A model generated the notes under the pieces. It saw only the letters and a program-made list of their open reading frames with translations. It was not told the origin of the DNA and made no database searches. 64,000 nucleotides of DNA from Saprolegnia diclina VS20 (lineage: Eukaryota > Oomycota > Saprolegniomycetes > Saprolegniales > Saprolegniaceae), in assembly GCF_000281045.1 (NCBI RefSeq), contig NW_008246074.1, positions 581,588 through 645,587 of the forward strand, given 5' to 3'. Made by a program: the position numbers and the translations under genes. Below, piece after piece: positions 41,672 to 52,339 of the stretch. Within the stretch, counting starts at the first letter, position 1, and each line of letters opens with the position of its first letter.

Positions 41672-43662
41672 GGTAGCAACTGCGCGCGGGACTCGCAAAG
41701 GCAAACTGAGCATCTATCCCAGCAAGCACCGAAGTTCGAAGGAGAGCGGCCGCTGGTCAGTGCGCCGATCTTTCGAGCTCTTGGGATTACCAATAAACTT
41801 CGATTTTATCTTCGGTATCCACTTATCCGGTGCTGTGATTGGGTGCTCGGAGAGGCCGCGCGTGTCTGGGTCCACCTTGGACTTCTCGAACGTCGCCCGC
41901 ATGACAAGTCGCCCACGATTACAAGTGGCTCTGATCTGCGATAGGTCACGTCCGGGTATATCTGCCGACCGCCCCGAGTCTTTCTACCCATTGAATGCTG
42001 CAATTGGCTGGAGAGAAGAGGCTCCAGACGTCACGCCGGTCGCGAGTGAGGGCGCCTGTCACGTGAGCGATTACAAGTACGCCCGTCGCGTGCTTTTGTA
42101 GCACGTTGAAGTTGTGTGTCTTTCCGCCCGATCTTTCGTCGACGCCGTCGCGCCGAGTACTGTGTCGCCTCGTAGTACCATGTAGTAGAGTGTCGAGCGG
42201 ACACCCATCGCGCCTCCAAGTGCGTCGTCGGTATAAAGAACACGCAACTGCAATCTGATGATGCATACCCTCATCACGGAAGCAGCAATGCGGCACCTGC
42301 GACCTGGCAGCGAAACTGCAAGCGCTTGCTGAGCCCGATCTTTTCACCGACGAAAGGATTGCGTCGTCAAATGGGTGCACAATAATGTCCAATAACGTTA
42401 GTGTTGGATCGTACGTTTAGCAGGACCTGGAGAACCTCTTCTTCCTGTCTTCCAAACGACAACGCCGGCATCATTCACGCAAGGCCGATTTGCGGGGCTG
42501 GACGATGCGAGGACCTTAATCCGCGTGCGTAGAAGGCCGCTCGTACTACAGCTGACCTAGGTGCTTTGCAAAAGACGGGTCCCGTACGATGGGACACGTT
42601 GGGATGGTCGATAAAACCGGTTCGTTTACAAGCAAAGATACGCATCGAGTGGTCACAAATCGATCCCGGTACAAAACCTACTGGTGTGCTCACAGTAGCG
42701 CAACTGGTTTTATATTCTACCGTTTTCTCAGTGCGGTGCTATCCAACGCACGTGCAGTGACTCTGTTCGGGACGGTGCTTGACACCAACCCCCGATGGAG
42801 CGCTTCGTTCAAGTCGCTGACGGCGTCCGCAGACCCACCCGTTCGTTGGCGAGCTATCACGCAGCTGCGCGTCGAGTAAGTTGCACCAAAATCAAGCTCG
42901 CGTTATGTGGGCTTAAACTCGAAGTGAGGATGATGATTCAGTTGTCTTCGCCGCCGTTTTCGAGAGTTACAAAGTGGTGATGTGCTGGCTGATGCGGTTT
43001 GGGGTCTCGGTTCTTCCCTGTACTTGTATTTTGGGCTCCCTAGTCTGCATCGAGTCGTCGCGTCGTTCTGGGTCTGACAACGGCCAGCAATTTCGGGAAA
43101 TTTTAACGCTTTTAACCGCCAAACAAATGCGCAGTGGAAACACTCCGCGTTGCGTTTACAACCAGATGGACTATACTATATTGACCCTCTTCTGGTGTAT
43201 CAACCTGGTATCAAGTTTTCGATTTGCCGACTCATATGCAGTTCTCACGCTTGTAGGCGCCTTTTGCTAGCAATTCGAAGGCGTGCTGTGACGCGTGCTC
43301 TAGACAGAAGGAGGTATTTTCACTGAAGTGTTCACTCGAGGTAGCGAAAGGCTCATATGGGAGTTGCTAAGCCGGCAGCCTAGTTTTGAAGCGTTTGTAC
43401 CGATACCTTGCCTCATTTCGAGTCGACCTTTGTCTGATGAAGCCACTACATACGAGTACGAGTTGACAACGAACTGCACGTCATAGGCGGATCGAACGAT
43501 GAAAGGCTCGGTCGAGGAGCTCGATACAGGATGCGCCATAGACTTCAGTGATGTAGCACCCCGAGCGTGGATGTGGCACACTTCGCCCGGACCACCCAGT
43601 GATGGCGCCGCCGAACATCATTTATCATTTGAATTATATTATTAAAAGGGCATTTCCAAAAA
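41672..43662. other. Long gene-free stretch
   Basis: About 2 kb, the longest empty interval after the left end. Only short, family-less open frames are present (for example 42974-43270 on the plus strand). No repeat, tRNA or transposon signature was recognised. It may hold promoters for the flanking genes or a fast-evolving or non-coding gene not visible by inspection. Confidence 0.45.
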
Positions 43663-44228
43663 ATGGCAAACGTCGAGAAGGACATATTGCGCGACGGCCC
43701 GCTTCGGTACCTCGGGTACGCCAACGAGCTCGGCGAGTCGTTCCGGCCCGTCTTCCCAGCTTTCGTCGCCCCTTCCTACGCCGTGGCCTTCGCCTATGTC
43801 GCAGCTGACACGTACGACAAGGCGACCAAGGCCGGGGCCAGCGCACCACCATCGGCCAAGTCGGCGCACATGGCCGCGGCCGCCGGCGACACGCTCCTGT
43901 GGCAGACCATGGTGGGCCACCTTACTTCATCAGACACGTGTAATATCGTGTTGTAGGCGAGCGTCGTGATTCCTGGCTTCACGATCAACCGCGTCGTACG
44001 TGGCCGCCGATGAAACTCAAGCCTCAAGCATCGTGGTAGGTTGCGCTCTCCAAGGCTGCGGTGACGTCGTCTGTGAAGAACCCAGCTCTCGTGCGCTGGC
44101 TCCCGACGTGCATCGGCCTTGGCGCAATCCCGCTGATCATTCACCCCATCGACGCGCTCGTCGACTTCAGTATGGACAACTCGACCCGCTTGTGGTCGAC
44201 CAAGTACCTCGAGGGCAAGAACAACTAA
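43663..44228 (+). CDS. MTFP1: Mitochondrial fission process protein 1 (MTP18 family)
   Basis: Inner-mitochondrial-membrane protein required for fission and membrane integrity. Three exons (43663..43911, 43957..43995, 44040..44228) give 158 residues, a normal family length. Conserved blocks: DGPLRYLGYANELGESFRP near the N-terminus, FVAPSYAVAFAYVAADTYDK, WQTMASVVIPGFTINRVV across the exon joins, and RWLPTCIGLGAIPLIIHPID with VDFSMDNSTR at the end. Exon 2 is a 39-nt exon encoding ASVVIPGFTINRV, the family's hallmark. It is convergent with the prolidase gene (111 bp between the stops). Confidence 0.95.
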
Positions 44229-44339
44229 CTAAACCTAATTTTGCGTCGTACGACTACGCCGAGTAGCCGATTCCCCATATTTTGGATTCAGACACGAAAT
44301 GATTCAACTCTTGTTCCAGGTACTTGATGATATGACTGC

Positions 44340-46017
44340 TTAGCGACGGGCCATGACGGCTTCGACATCGGCGACCGTGCGCGGGACCAAGTGCGACATG
44401 TTCTCGGCGCCCGTGGCCGTCACGATGACGTCCGATTCGATACGGACGCCGCCCGTCTTGCGGAAACGCGCGAGCATCTTCTGGTTGATGAACTTTGCCG
44501 TCTCGGGTGACGAGAGCACTTCTTCGATCTGGCCTTCGATAAAGTAGCAGCCCGGCTCGACCGTGATGACCATGTTCTCCTCGAGCTTGCGGCCGGCACG
44601 GAGCTTGCGGAGCATGCGCGTGTCGGTGCGGGTCGTGCCCGGGAGGTAGCCGCCAACGTCGTGCACCTACAAGACGCAAGCATTTAGCGGTGCTGCATTC
44701 TCGTACTCACGTACGTCCAGGCCCATGAGGTGGCCAAGGCCGTGCGGGTAAAAGTACGCGCTGATCTCAGCGGCCATGAGCTCGTCGACCGTGCCGTTCT
44801 GGAAGAGGCCGCCTTCGAGGAGGTGCTGCGTGAGCACGCGCTGCGAGAGCAAGTGCATCTCAGTCCACTCGACGCCCGGCTTCATGGCTGCGATGACCGC
44901 GTCATGCGCCTTCAAGACACCTATCGCCTTGGCCTCAGCGTTTTCACATAGTCGACAAGGTACCTTCGTAAATGAACTTTTGGTCGGCCGTAAACACGCC
45001 GTTGACCGGGAACGTGACGGTAATGTCCGACGCGTACCCGTGGTACTCGGCGCCCATGTCGTTGAGGAAGAGGTCGCCGTCGTCGAGGACCTTGTCGTTC
45101 GGCGCGCCAGCGTGGCCGTAGTGCAGCGCCGAGCCGTTGTGGCCGCTGCCGCAGATGCACGTGTACGCGTGGAAGCGCGCGCCGCCCTGCGCGTAGCACG
45201 CGTGGAGAAAGTTGGCTTCGGCGTGGAACTCGACCATGCCGGGCTCGATCGTCTCGAGCACCTTGATGTGCGCATTGGAGCTGAGGCGGTTCACCCAACG
45301 AAGGAGGTCGAGCTCCTTCGGCGACTTGGTCACGCGGCACTCGACGAGATGCGGGTGCAGCGTCTCGAGGTCCGTCGTGAAGGCGTCGATACCGTCAAAC
45401 GTCGACGTCGTCGTCGTCGTCACGCCGCTGTCGAGGTTGACACCCTGCAGCAAATAGAGGTGCGCGACCTGGCGCGCCTTGAGCACGGAAACAATCTCGT
45501 CCGTGAAGTGCACGTGGTCGACGCCGTAGAACGACTGGAACCACGAGAGCGGCTTGCGGTCGCCGCACCAAAGCGCCCACTCGGCCGAGAGACGCGGCAC
45601 AAAGAGGATCGACTCGTTCGTCGCGAGGTCGATCGCACCCGCGCAGTCGGGCTCCTTGACGCCAAAGAGGTACTGGAACATGCTCTCCTGCTTGAACGGA
45701 ATGTCCGTGTCCGTGTCGTACTCGCCGATCTGGGTGCCGCCGTGGAGAAGAATGGCCGACTGCGGCGACGCAAGGGCGCGCATGCGCGCAGCGAGCTTCT
45801 CGCGGTGGTCGTGGTGCATGGTATAGTCGATCTCGTACGTCTCGTACTGATAGCTCGACTTCTTGCACGTGTGCAAGGTCGCGCGCGGGTCCAGCGTCAC
45901 GCGCTGGCGCTGGCAGCTGTGGCGCTTCGACGCGAGGTACTGCTTCTGGAGAAGGTGGAGGCCACCGAGGGCGGCGACGGTCGCCGTCGCGATCGTGATG
46001 GGGCAGGCCTTGGTCAT
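44340..46017 (-). CDS. PEPD: Xaa-Pro dipeptidase (prolidase, peptidase M24B)
   Basis: Dimetal peptidase cleaving Xaa-Pro dipeptides. Exons 44964..46017, 44715..44920 and 44340..44666 join in phase to 528 residues. The N-terminal domain has the prolidase pattern (FKQESMFQYLFGVKEPDCAG, then WCGDRKPLSWFQ). The catalytic pita-bread fold shows the metal ligands: Asp in FLNDMGAEYHGYASDIT (two), His in YPHGLGHLMGLDVHDVGG, Glu in TVEPGCYF and Glu in GGVRIESDV. Compared with the cytosolic human enzyme (about 490 residues), the start MTKACPITIATATVAALGGL adds a short hydrophobic segment that could be a membrane anchor or targeting signal. Confidence 0.92.
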
Positions 46018-46427
46018 GCTCGGAATTTCGGAAATGGCACAAAAGAGCAAAATTGAACCGCAACTAGGTCTACCGTGTATTTGCATTTTTTAAGCTACGC
46101 TTACGTATTGGCATACAAATAACAACATCCAAATATGCAAATACATAGCTGACCTCCGAAGCTCGCTGATGACACATGAACCCTAACCCCATGCGACATC
46201 AGAGCCACGGTAGCTTGTGTCGTTTTTATTATTACCTAGATATATGTATGCTGCGTGCTGACTGAGAATAAAAACGCCTGTGCCGTGCTAAACCGATCTA
46301 TCTTTGGCATGTGCCACATCCAATCGACTTTAATTCGGCATTGAGGCAAGTGTTCGAGTTCGGCACAGCGACTCTTCATGCTTACTACTGTAGAGTAGTT
46401 GGAACGTCTCGACACGCAGAAACAAAG
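46018..46427. other. Intergenic region
   Basis: 410 bp between the prolidase start and the end of the LisH-WD40 gene (same strand). AT-richer than coding sequence. No feature was recognised beyond presumed promoter and 3' sequence. Confidence 0.45.
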
Positions 46428-48558
46428 CTAGGGCTTGAGCGCAGGGTCCTGCCACCACCACGTCTTGACCGTGCCGTCGTGCGAGCAGGACGCCATGAGC
46501 GCCTGACGCTCGTGCCACTAGACAACCTCCTGCTTAAAACACTCGACAGCGCTGCTCTACGTACCCGTGCGCTGTATGTGACGCCAGTGTGCCCGAGAAG
46601 GCGCTCCAGAAGCTTTCCCGTCGCAACGTCCCAGACGTACACAGCGCCATCTTCCGAGCCGCTATTGAAACATGAGTTGCCACGCGATGGAATAGCCAAT
46701 GCTACCCCAAGACAAAGTCCTCTCGAGGCCCAAAGGACGCCCGCACTACGTTCTTGGCCGTGTTTTGGTGGCCCTTGAAGCGCTGCAGCGGCCGCTGCTC
46801 GTTGTTCGCGGTCGTCGGCGCCATAGAGGTGGATGGACGGTGCGTCGGCGTGTCTTTCGTGAGCGTTGTCCGCGGCATCGTGAGCATGCGCATGTCCCAG
46901 AGGCGGTTGCTGTTGTTGCGCGAACCCGTGAGGAGAAAGAGGCCGTTGGACGAGAGCGACACGGACGTCACTTCGCCGAGCGTTTGCCGCAGCGTGTGCA
47001 CGCAGAGGCCGCTCAAGATATCCCAAAAGCGCACCTACGCACTCGTTGACGATCTCGCCGCACAGAAGCGCGACGCACCGTGCCGTCTTTGGAGCCGCTC
47101 ACAATCAAGTTGGCGTGCCGGTTGAACTGCGCGTCGCACACCGAGGCCGAGTGGCCCGAGAAGCTCTACGCGTGTGTGACAAGCTATGATTGCTTCCGAG
47201 GTGTACCTTGACCATGGCGCCAGTCTGGATGTCAAAGAGGCGCACTGACTGATCGTAGCCGCCCGTCACCAAGTGGGTCTCGTTCGGGTGGATGTTGACC
47301 TACCCGCGACTCGCCCTACGCGCTACGGCAAGAGAGTTTGTACCGTGTACACGTCGCCAACGTGGCCCGTGAGCGTCGAGACGCAGTCCGAGTGCGACGC
47401 CAGCAGCGCCGACGGCTCCGTCTCGCTCGCGAGGTTGGCCGTCGCGTTCTTGAGACTCCAAATCTTGACCGTGCCATCGCCCGAGGCCGAGTAGAGCGTG
47501 TCGCCGGCGTTGTTGCCGCAGAGGTACCAGATGCGCGATGAGTGTCCGTGGAGGTCCCACGACACCTGTCCATTCTAAAACGAGGTCGTCGGACGGTCCA
47601 ATGCATACCTTGTTGATTGTCGGGTCCTCGGTCGTCGACGGCTCGGTGGACCAGAGCTTGATGACGTTGTCGCTCGCCCCCGATGCGATAAAAGCACCTT
47701 CGCGCCCAACAAACGTGACGCACTGCGCATTACTTTCTCATGAGCTTTGATGAAGCCTTGGGAGCGATGTACCTTGACGTTCTGCGTGTGGCCTTCGAAC
47801 GTCGTCTTGACCGCGTTCGGAAGTACTTGGCACTCAAAGTCACGCAGCAGCGTCGAGACCTTTGGGATCGTTTTCGGGTGGTACCGGCTGAACTCCATTT
47901 GGTACGCGACGCTTTGGCGCAAGAGGTGCACGAGGCGGTGCTCCGGAATGTTGGCATATTGGTCGGACGGCACGGCGTCCATCTCGAACGTGGCTTTGAG
48001 CTGCTCCGCGAGCTTCTCGCGCGACTTGACAACGCCTTCCCAGTCACGGAACGAGTCGACTTCATTGATCGACTTGCACGTCAATAGGTAGCAGAGGTCT
48101 TTGAACTCGACCTTGCCACTGATCTTCTCCATGGGCTTGAGGTGCGTCGTCAGGTACGTGAACGCCTTCTGGTACTCTTGCCGGTCGATGAGCTCGAGGT
48201 ACTCTTGCTTGCAGACGGCGTAGAGGAAGCCGAGACCCTGCTGCGAGTGGATTTTGATCTTGCGGAAGCTCGCGTTCTTGTGGATCATTTTCGCCACGAG
48301 GTCCCAGTCGCCGTCCTTGATGCCCTTGCTGATCTTGCGGATCGCATCGCGCTCTTGGTTGCGCTCGAGGAGCTTGACATTGGTCTCGTCGAGAATCGTC
48401 GCCGACGCGCTCGTGTAGCCTTCGCTCTGGAGGTACTGCACGATGAGCCGCAGGATGTCGTCCTTGATCTCGGGCGATTCGGCGTCGAAGGTTGACTCGG
48501 GCGGGATCGACGTCACGTGCTTGTCCACGAGCTTGAACGTCGCCTCCGCGTCGGCCAT
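46428..48558 (-). CDS. LisH-CTLH-WD40 repeat protein (WDR26/Gid7-like)
   Basis: Eight exons (47773..48558, 47609..47722, 47344..47574, 47207..47299, 47079..47165, 46706..47034, 46565..46661, 46428..46517) join in phase to 608 residues. LisH is at about residues 30-62 (DDILRLIVQYLQSEGYTSAS) and CTLH at about 65-125 (ISKGIKDGDWDLVAKMI). A CRA-like block follows (FTYLTTHLKPMEKISGKVEF, DWEG). From about residue 250 there is a WD40 propeller with FIASGASDNVIKLWS, LYSASGDGTVKIWS, LVTGGYDQSVRLFD, LIVSGSKDGTVRFWD and ALMASCSHDGTVKTWWWQ. The architecture fits WDR26/Gid7, a CTLH E3-complex subunit; SMU1-like splicing factors are the alternative. The introns are ~34-50 nt. Confidence 0.85.
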
Positions 48559-48809
48559 GCTGCGTCCTCCTCAAAACACCAATATGAATAAAATTCCGCC
48601 ACCTGGCAGACGCCACGGCCATTGGCCAAAACGGCAATAAAATTGGACCAATCCTGGCGCTAGATTGCGTATCCAATCTGACCATCGACACAGCGTGTGG
48701 AGTCTAGTCCGTGTGAGTTACATAGCTTCTCGTTTTTAGGTCGGTTTGATCCATGTATATAGCCCGTTGTTTTATAACTCGATGCAAAAGAACATGTTGA
48801 ACGTTCCTC

Positions 48810-51663
48810 TTAGGATTGCATAAAGAGCTTGCGAAAGTCGGCGTTGGACTTGGCTTTGGTCGGCGCATCTTGCTTTGGAGCAGACGCGGCTAACGCCATC
48901 TCGGTCTGAGCAGGTGCCGAGACTGCCGTTGGCCGCGGCTTGAGGTTGGCCGGCGCGGGCGGGCCGCGAAGGGCACGGGGAACAAGACTTGAACGGGGCA
49001 TCGCGATTCTGTGCGTAGAAAGTAGATGAAAATGAGCTGCTTGACCGCCTTCGTACCGTGTTGCAGGCTTGGTGGATGCCACGTCGTCGGACTTTGCAGT
49101 CGCTGGCTTGGGCATCGCCTTGGACTTTTGAGCCTTGGGCTTGGGAGTCTTGGTTGGCGCTGGCTTCATGTTGGCTTTCGACTTGGCTTGCTGGGCGACC
49201 ATATCGGCGACGCTGAAGCGGGCCTTCTTGAGCGAAACGGTGCCGTCACAGAGCACGTGCGGACCTTCCGCAACAAGCGCGTCCAAAACGCTTTGCTACG
49301 TCACCAATACTGATTCGCAAGACGACTGGAGAGACACGCACCTCGGCTTCGTACTCGACAAGCGCGTACGCCGCCTTTTCCTTCTTGCGACCAAGAATCA
49401 TGACGGACCGGATCGCACCAAACTGTAAACATATGAGCCACGATAGACCATGAGAATGTACAAACTTTTGCAAAGTAGGCTCGGACGTGGGCCTCGTCAA
49501 CCTGGTCGTTGATCTTGGCAACGTACAGCGTCGTAGGATTCGTACTCCAGACCCCATCCCGCTCGACGACCCTACAAGTTCCATTGCCATGAGCTCCGTT
49601 GCTGCATCGAAGACAAAGCGAAGACGACTTGGTGGGCTTTGCCGTCGGCTTGGACGGCTGAATGTTGAGCGGCGTCCCTTGGAAACTCGACTCGTTCAGC
49701 GCGAGAGCTTTCGGCACGCTTTCCTACATCAAGATGACACAAGGTGCCAGGATTTGAACGCAAAGACACTGGTACCGGCGACTCGAACTCGACGTAGGCC
49801 ATGCCGCGCGACGCTTGGCTTTCGCGGTTCCGCAGCAAAAGACGAACATCGGTCACCGAACCGCACTACGCAAAAGGGCATGAGACAGTGTTGCGTGGTG
49901 CGACTGGCAAACACCGGTGCAAACAGGGCTTTCAGGTCTTCGCTTGTTGTCGCCTTGTCCAAGTTGCAGAGAAACACAGTGCGGCCGTCGGCATCCGATG
50001 TGCGCTGACGTTTGTACTCGTCTTGGCGCTGCGTCTCAGCTTCGACGAGCTTGCGCTTCTTGGACGCGTCCTTCTCGACAGCCTCGATCGCTACTGGAGC
50101 GGGTGCTTCGTGGACGACTGCCGCCTGCTTGGCTTGCGTCTTGACGCAGAGCTTTTGGGCGGCGACGACGTCTTGGACCGAGTCACCCATCTCACGCTCA
50201 AAGAGCACGTACGTCTCTGCAAGAGCGCCAGGGTAGTCGGCGACTGCTGCAACCCCGCGCTTGTAGTACTTGCGCACGACGTCGAGCGGTGCGCCAGCGC
50301 GAAGACACTCGGCAATGCACGCTTGCCACGTCACGAGCGTCACGTCATTCGCTAAAATCGTGTCCCACGCCGCCGCCACGTGCTTGGTCCAGGCCGACGG
50401 TGTCGGCGGAGGCACCAAACACTTTGCTGCGTACATGCGCAGCATGGAAGCACCCGCAGGGTACTCGGTGAGGAGCCCCTACAGTGCATCGCTCGTTTCA
50501 TTGTTATCGATAAAAGGTCGTACCTGGCAGCGTGCAAAGGCGGCAGCGAGGTCTCGCTTGGACCCTGTCCGGCGACGCGTGTCGCAGTAGGCGAGCAGCA
50601 CGACGAGAAGTTGGTCCAGTGACAGCGCTTGGCGGCCCTCGAGCTCGTCGAGGACGACTTCATATGCGTCAAAGCCGCCGTTGCACTCGAGTGCGAGCAG
50701 CAGCGACGTCCATGCCGACGCAGCGAATGGCACGTTGCGCACGGCGCGCATGGCCACTTGCACCATGGCGCCGTACATGCGCTGGTCGGACAGAAAGTTG
50801 AGATATGCCTCCCAGAGAACACTGCTGAGGCACACGCTCGCGACCGCCCGCTCAAAGACGTTGAGGAGGATGCTGCAGCCGACAATCTTGAGCTTGGACG
50901 CAAGGTGCATTGTGTACTGCAGCCAGACGCTCTGAAGAGTCGCAACGTCCGGCGCATGGTCGAGCTGCGACTCGAACGCGGCCATGGCCGTGAGCAAGCC
51001 CTTGGAGCGTGCCAGCGTCGAGGAGATCGAGTGCAAGCTCTTCTGGAGCGCATCCGCGTTGTGGGACTCGTACTCGCTCCACGCGCGGTACTCGGAAAGC
51101 ACGCGATCGCTTCCTTCAAAGAGAGGAATCGCCAGCTGACTTTCGTAGCTGGACTTGAGGCGGTCAGAGAGCGTGGTACCGTCTGTGATCGTATCCCGGA
51201 GGTGCGACCGATAGAGACCGTACACCTTTTCGCTCTCTCGCCAGTGCGAGCCCAATGCCGTGAGCACCGTGCTCCATGCCTCGTCAATGTCATCTGCAAC
51301 GTCGTCGTCCAACGCGTCGACGTACATGTAGTACAGCGCCGGTTGGAGATAGTCCTTGAGCGCAACGGGAAGTTGCTCGGGCGCCAAGGCGAGGTACTGA
51401 TGCCACAGCTCTAGCGTCAGAGGGTAGGCTTCGTGAAACCGGCCGAACTGCGTCTGGAGCTGTGACGCCAGCATTGGATCACCCGAGAGCGCGGCAATGG
51501 CCTGCAAGTGGAGGTCGTAGTTGTATGGGCTAGCCGAGCTCGCAACGACAAGGTCGAGCGCCTTTTGCTGGTCTTCCGTCATCTCGGCTTCATACACCAA
51601 GTCCTCGTCGCCGGAGCTCTCGCTGCTCGAGCCACCGTCCTCTGGGTCGTGCTCGCTGCGCAT
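48810..51663 (-). CDS. SART3: SART3/Prp24-like U4/U6 snRNP recycling factor
   Basis: Nuclear protein that reanneals U4 and U6 snRNAs after splicing. Seven exons: 50524..51663, 49915..50478, 49776..49865, 49466..49723, 49342..49422, 49057..49295 and 48810..49008; 856 residues. After an acidic Ser-rich start come HAT-type helical repeats to about residue 480 (LWHQYLALAPEQLPVALKDY and similar). A basic stretch KKRKLVEAETQRQDEYKRQR follows. RRM1 is at about 548-630 (RTVFLCNLDKA, GMAYVEFESP) and RRM2 at about 660-735 (TTLYVAKINDQVDEAHVRAY, AAYALVEYEAE). The tail is Lys/Ala/Pro-rich. A 54-nt GTCTTC..TTGTAG stretch (49572-49625) is in frame and could be an additional intron. Human SART3 has the same HAT-NLS-RRM-RRM order. 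Confidence 0.9.
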
Positions 51664-52030
51664 GCTGCCACACCCTTCTGGTTCTGGTTGATATCCAAAG
51701 ATAGAGGACCAAGAGGTATTAAAAAATATAGAGTATACAATTATACAGGTACACGACCTTCCGAAATGAATGCAGGCGAGATGCTTTCAGCTGTGGCTAT
51801 CCAACTACTAGCGCAAGCACCCTTACTGGCATTTCCGACAAGTTCAATTTGACGTATTTTTGACTTGATTTACTCCCGCATTTTACAACTTGTGTCAAAT
51901 ACTAGGATAAACGCAGGGCGTTTAGGGTAGGGTTAGGGTAGATTCTCTGTGCCTGAGATTGGTCTTGACATGTCAGAGACTGGACTGCGATTAGTACATG
52001 TATGTACTACATTGTCTCGTTGAATTATTC
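51664..52030. other. Intergenic region with telomere-like repeat
   Basis: 367 bp. Contains TTTAGGGTAGGGTTAGGG at 51921-51938, a short interstitial run resembling eukaryotic telomere repeats. No gene seen. Confidence 0.5.
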
Positions 52031-52339
52031 TTATTCGATAGCAGCGGTTTGGGAGCGCTTGGCGCGCGAAGTGACTTGACCACAGTCAGACTTGCGCTTT
52101 CTGTGGGAGCGCTCGAGGGAATTGCTGCCGCGTAGTGCGCAGAACGCCAAGACCACGGACGGTCTCGTGTCTTGCCTTGCCACCTCTTCATCGATCTCGT
52201 CGTCGTCGTCGTCTTCTTCGTCGTCGTGCTGGTACCATCCCGTGCTCACGTAGTCGACCTCCTCATTTTCCGTCTCGACTAGATCGCGGCCGCTTTGAAT
52301 CGCCTCGACCGCCCGATCCACGCCACATCGCCGCAAAAG
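52031..52339 (-). other. In-frame acidic tail frame after a TAG stop
   Basis: About 100 codons lie in the same frame as, and directly after, the TAG that ends the gapped gene. They encode IQSGRDLVETENEEVDYVST, a run of Asp/Glu (DDEEDDDDDEIDEE) and a basic KRKSD patch. It may be a last exon reached by an intron that removes the TAG (a GTTTTA..GTCGAG 45-nt candidate keeps frame), or a relic of stop-codon loss or gain. It has no start codon of its own apart from TTG. Confidence 0.4.

Noticed and set aside
45405-45422. CGTCGT triplet run as a microsatellite
   Set aside because: Short and coding (Thr codons in prolidase on the minus strand); not informative alone.
44776-46056. 426-codon plus-strand open frame
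   Set aside because: Antisense shadow of prolidase with Arg/Val/Glu-rich low-information sequence.
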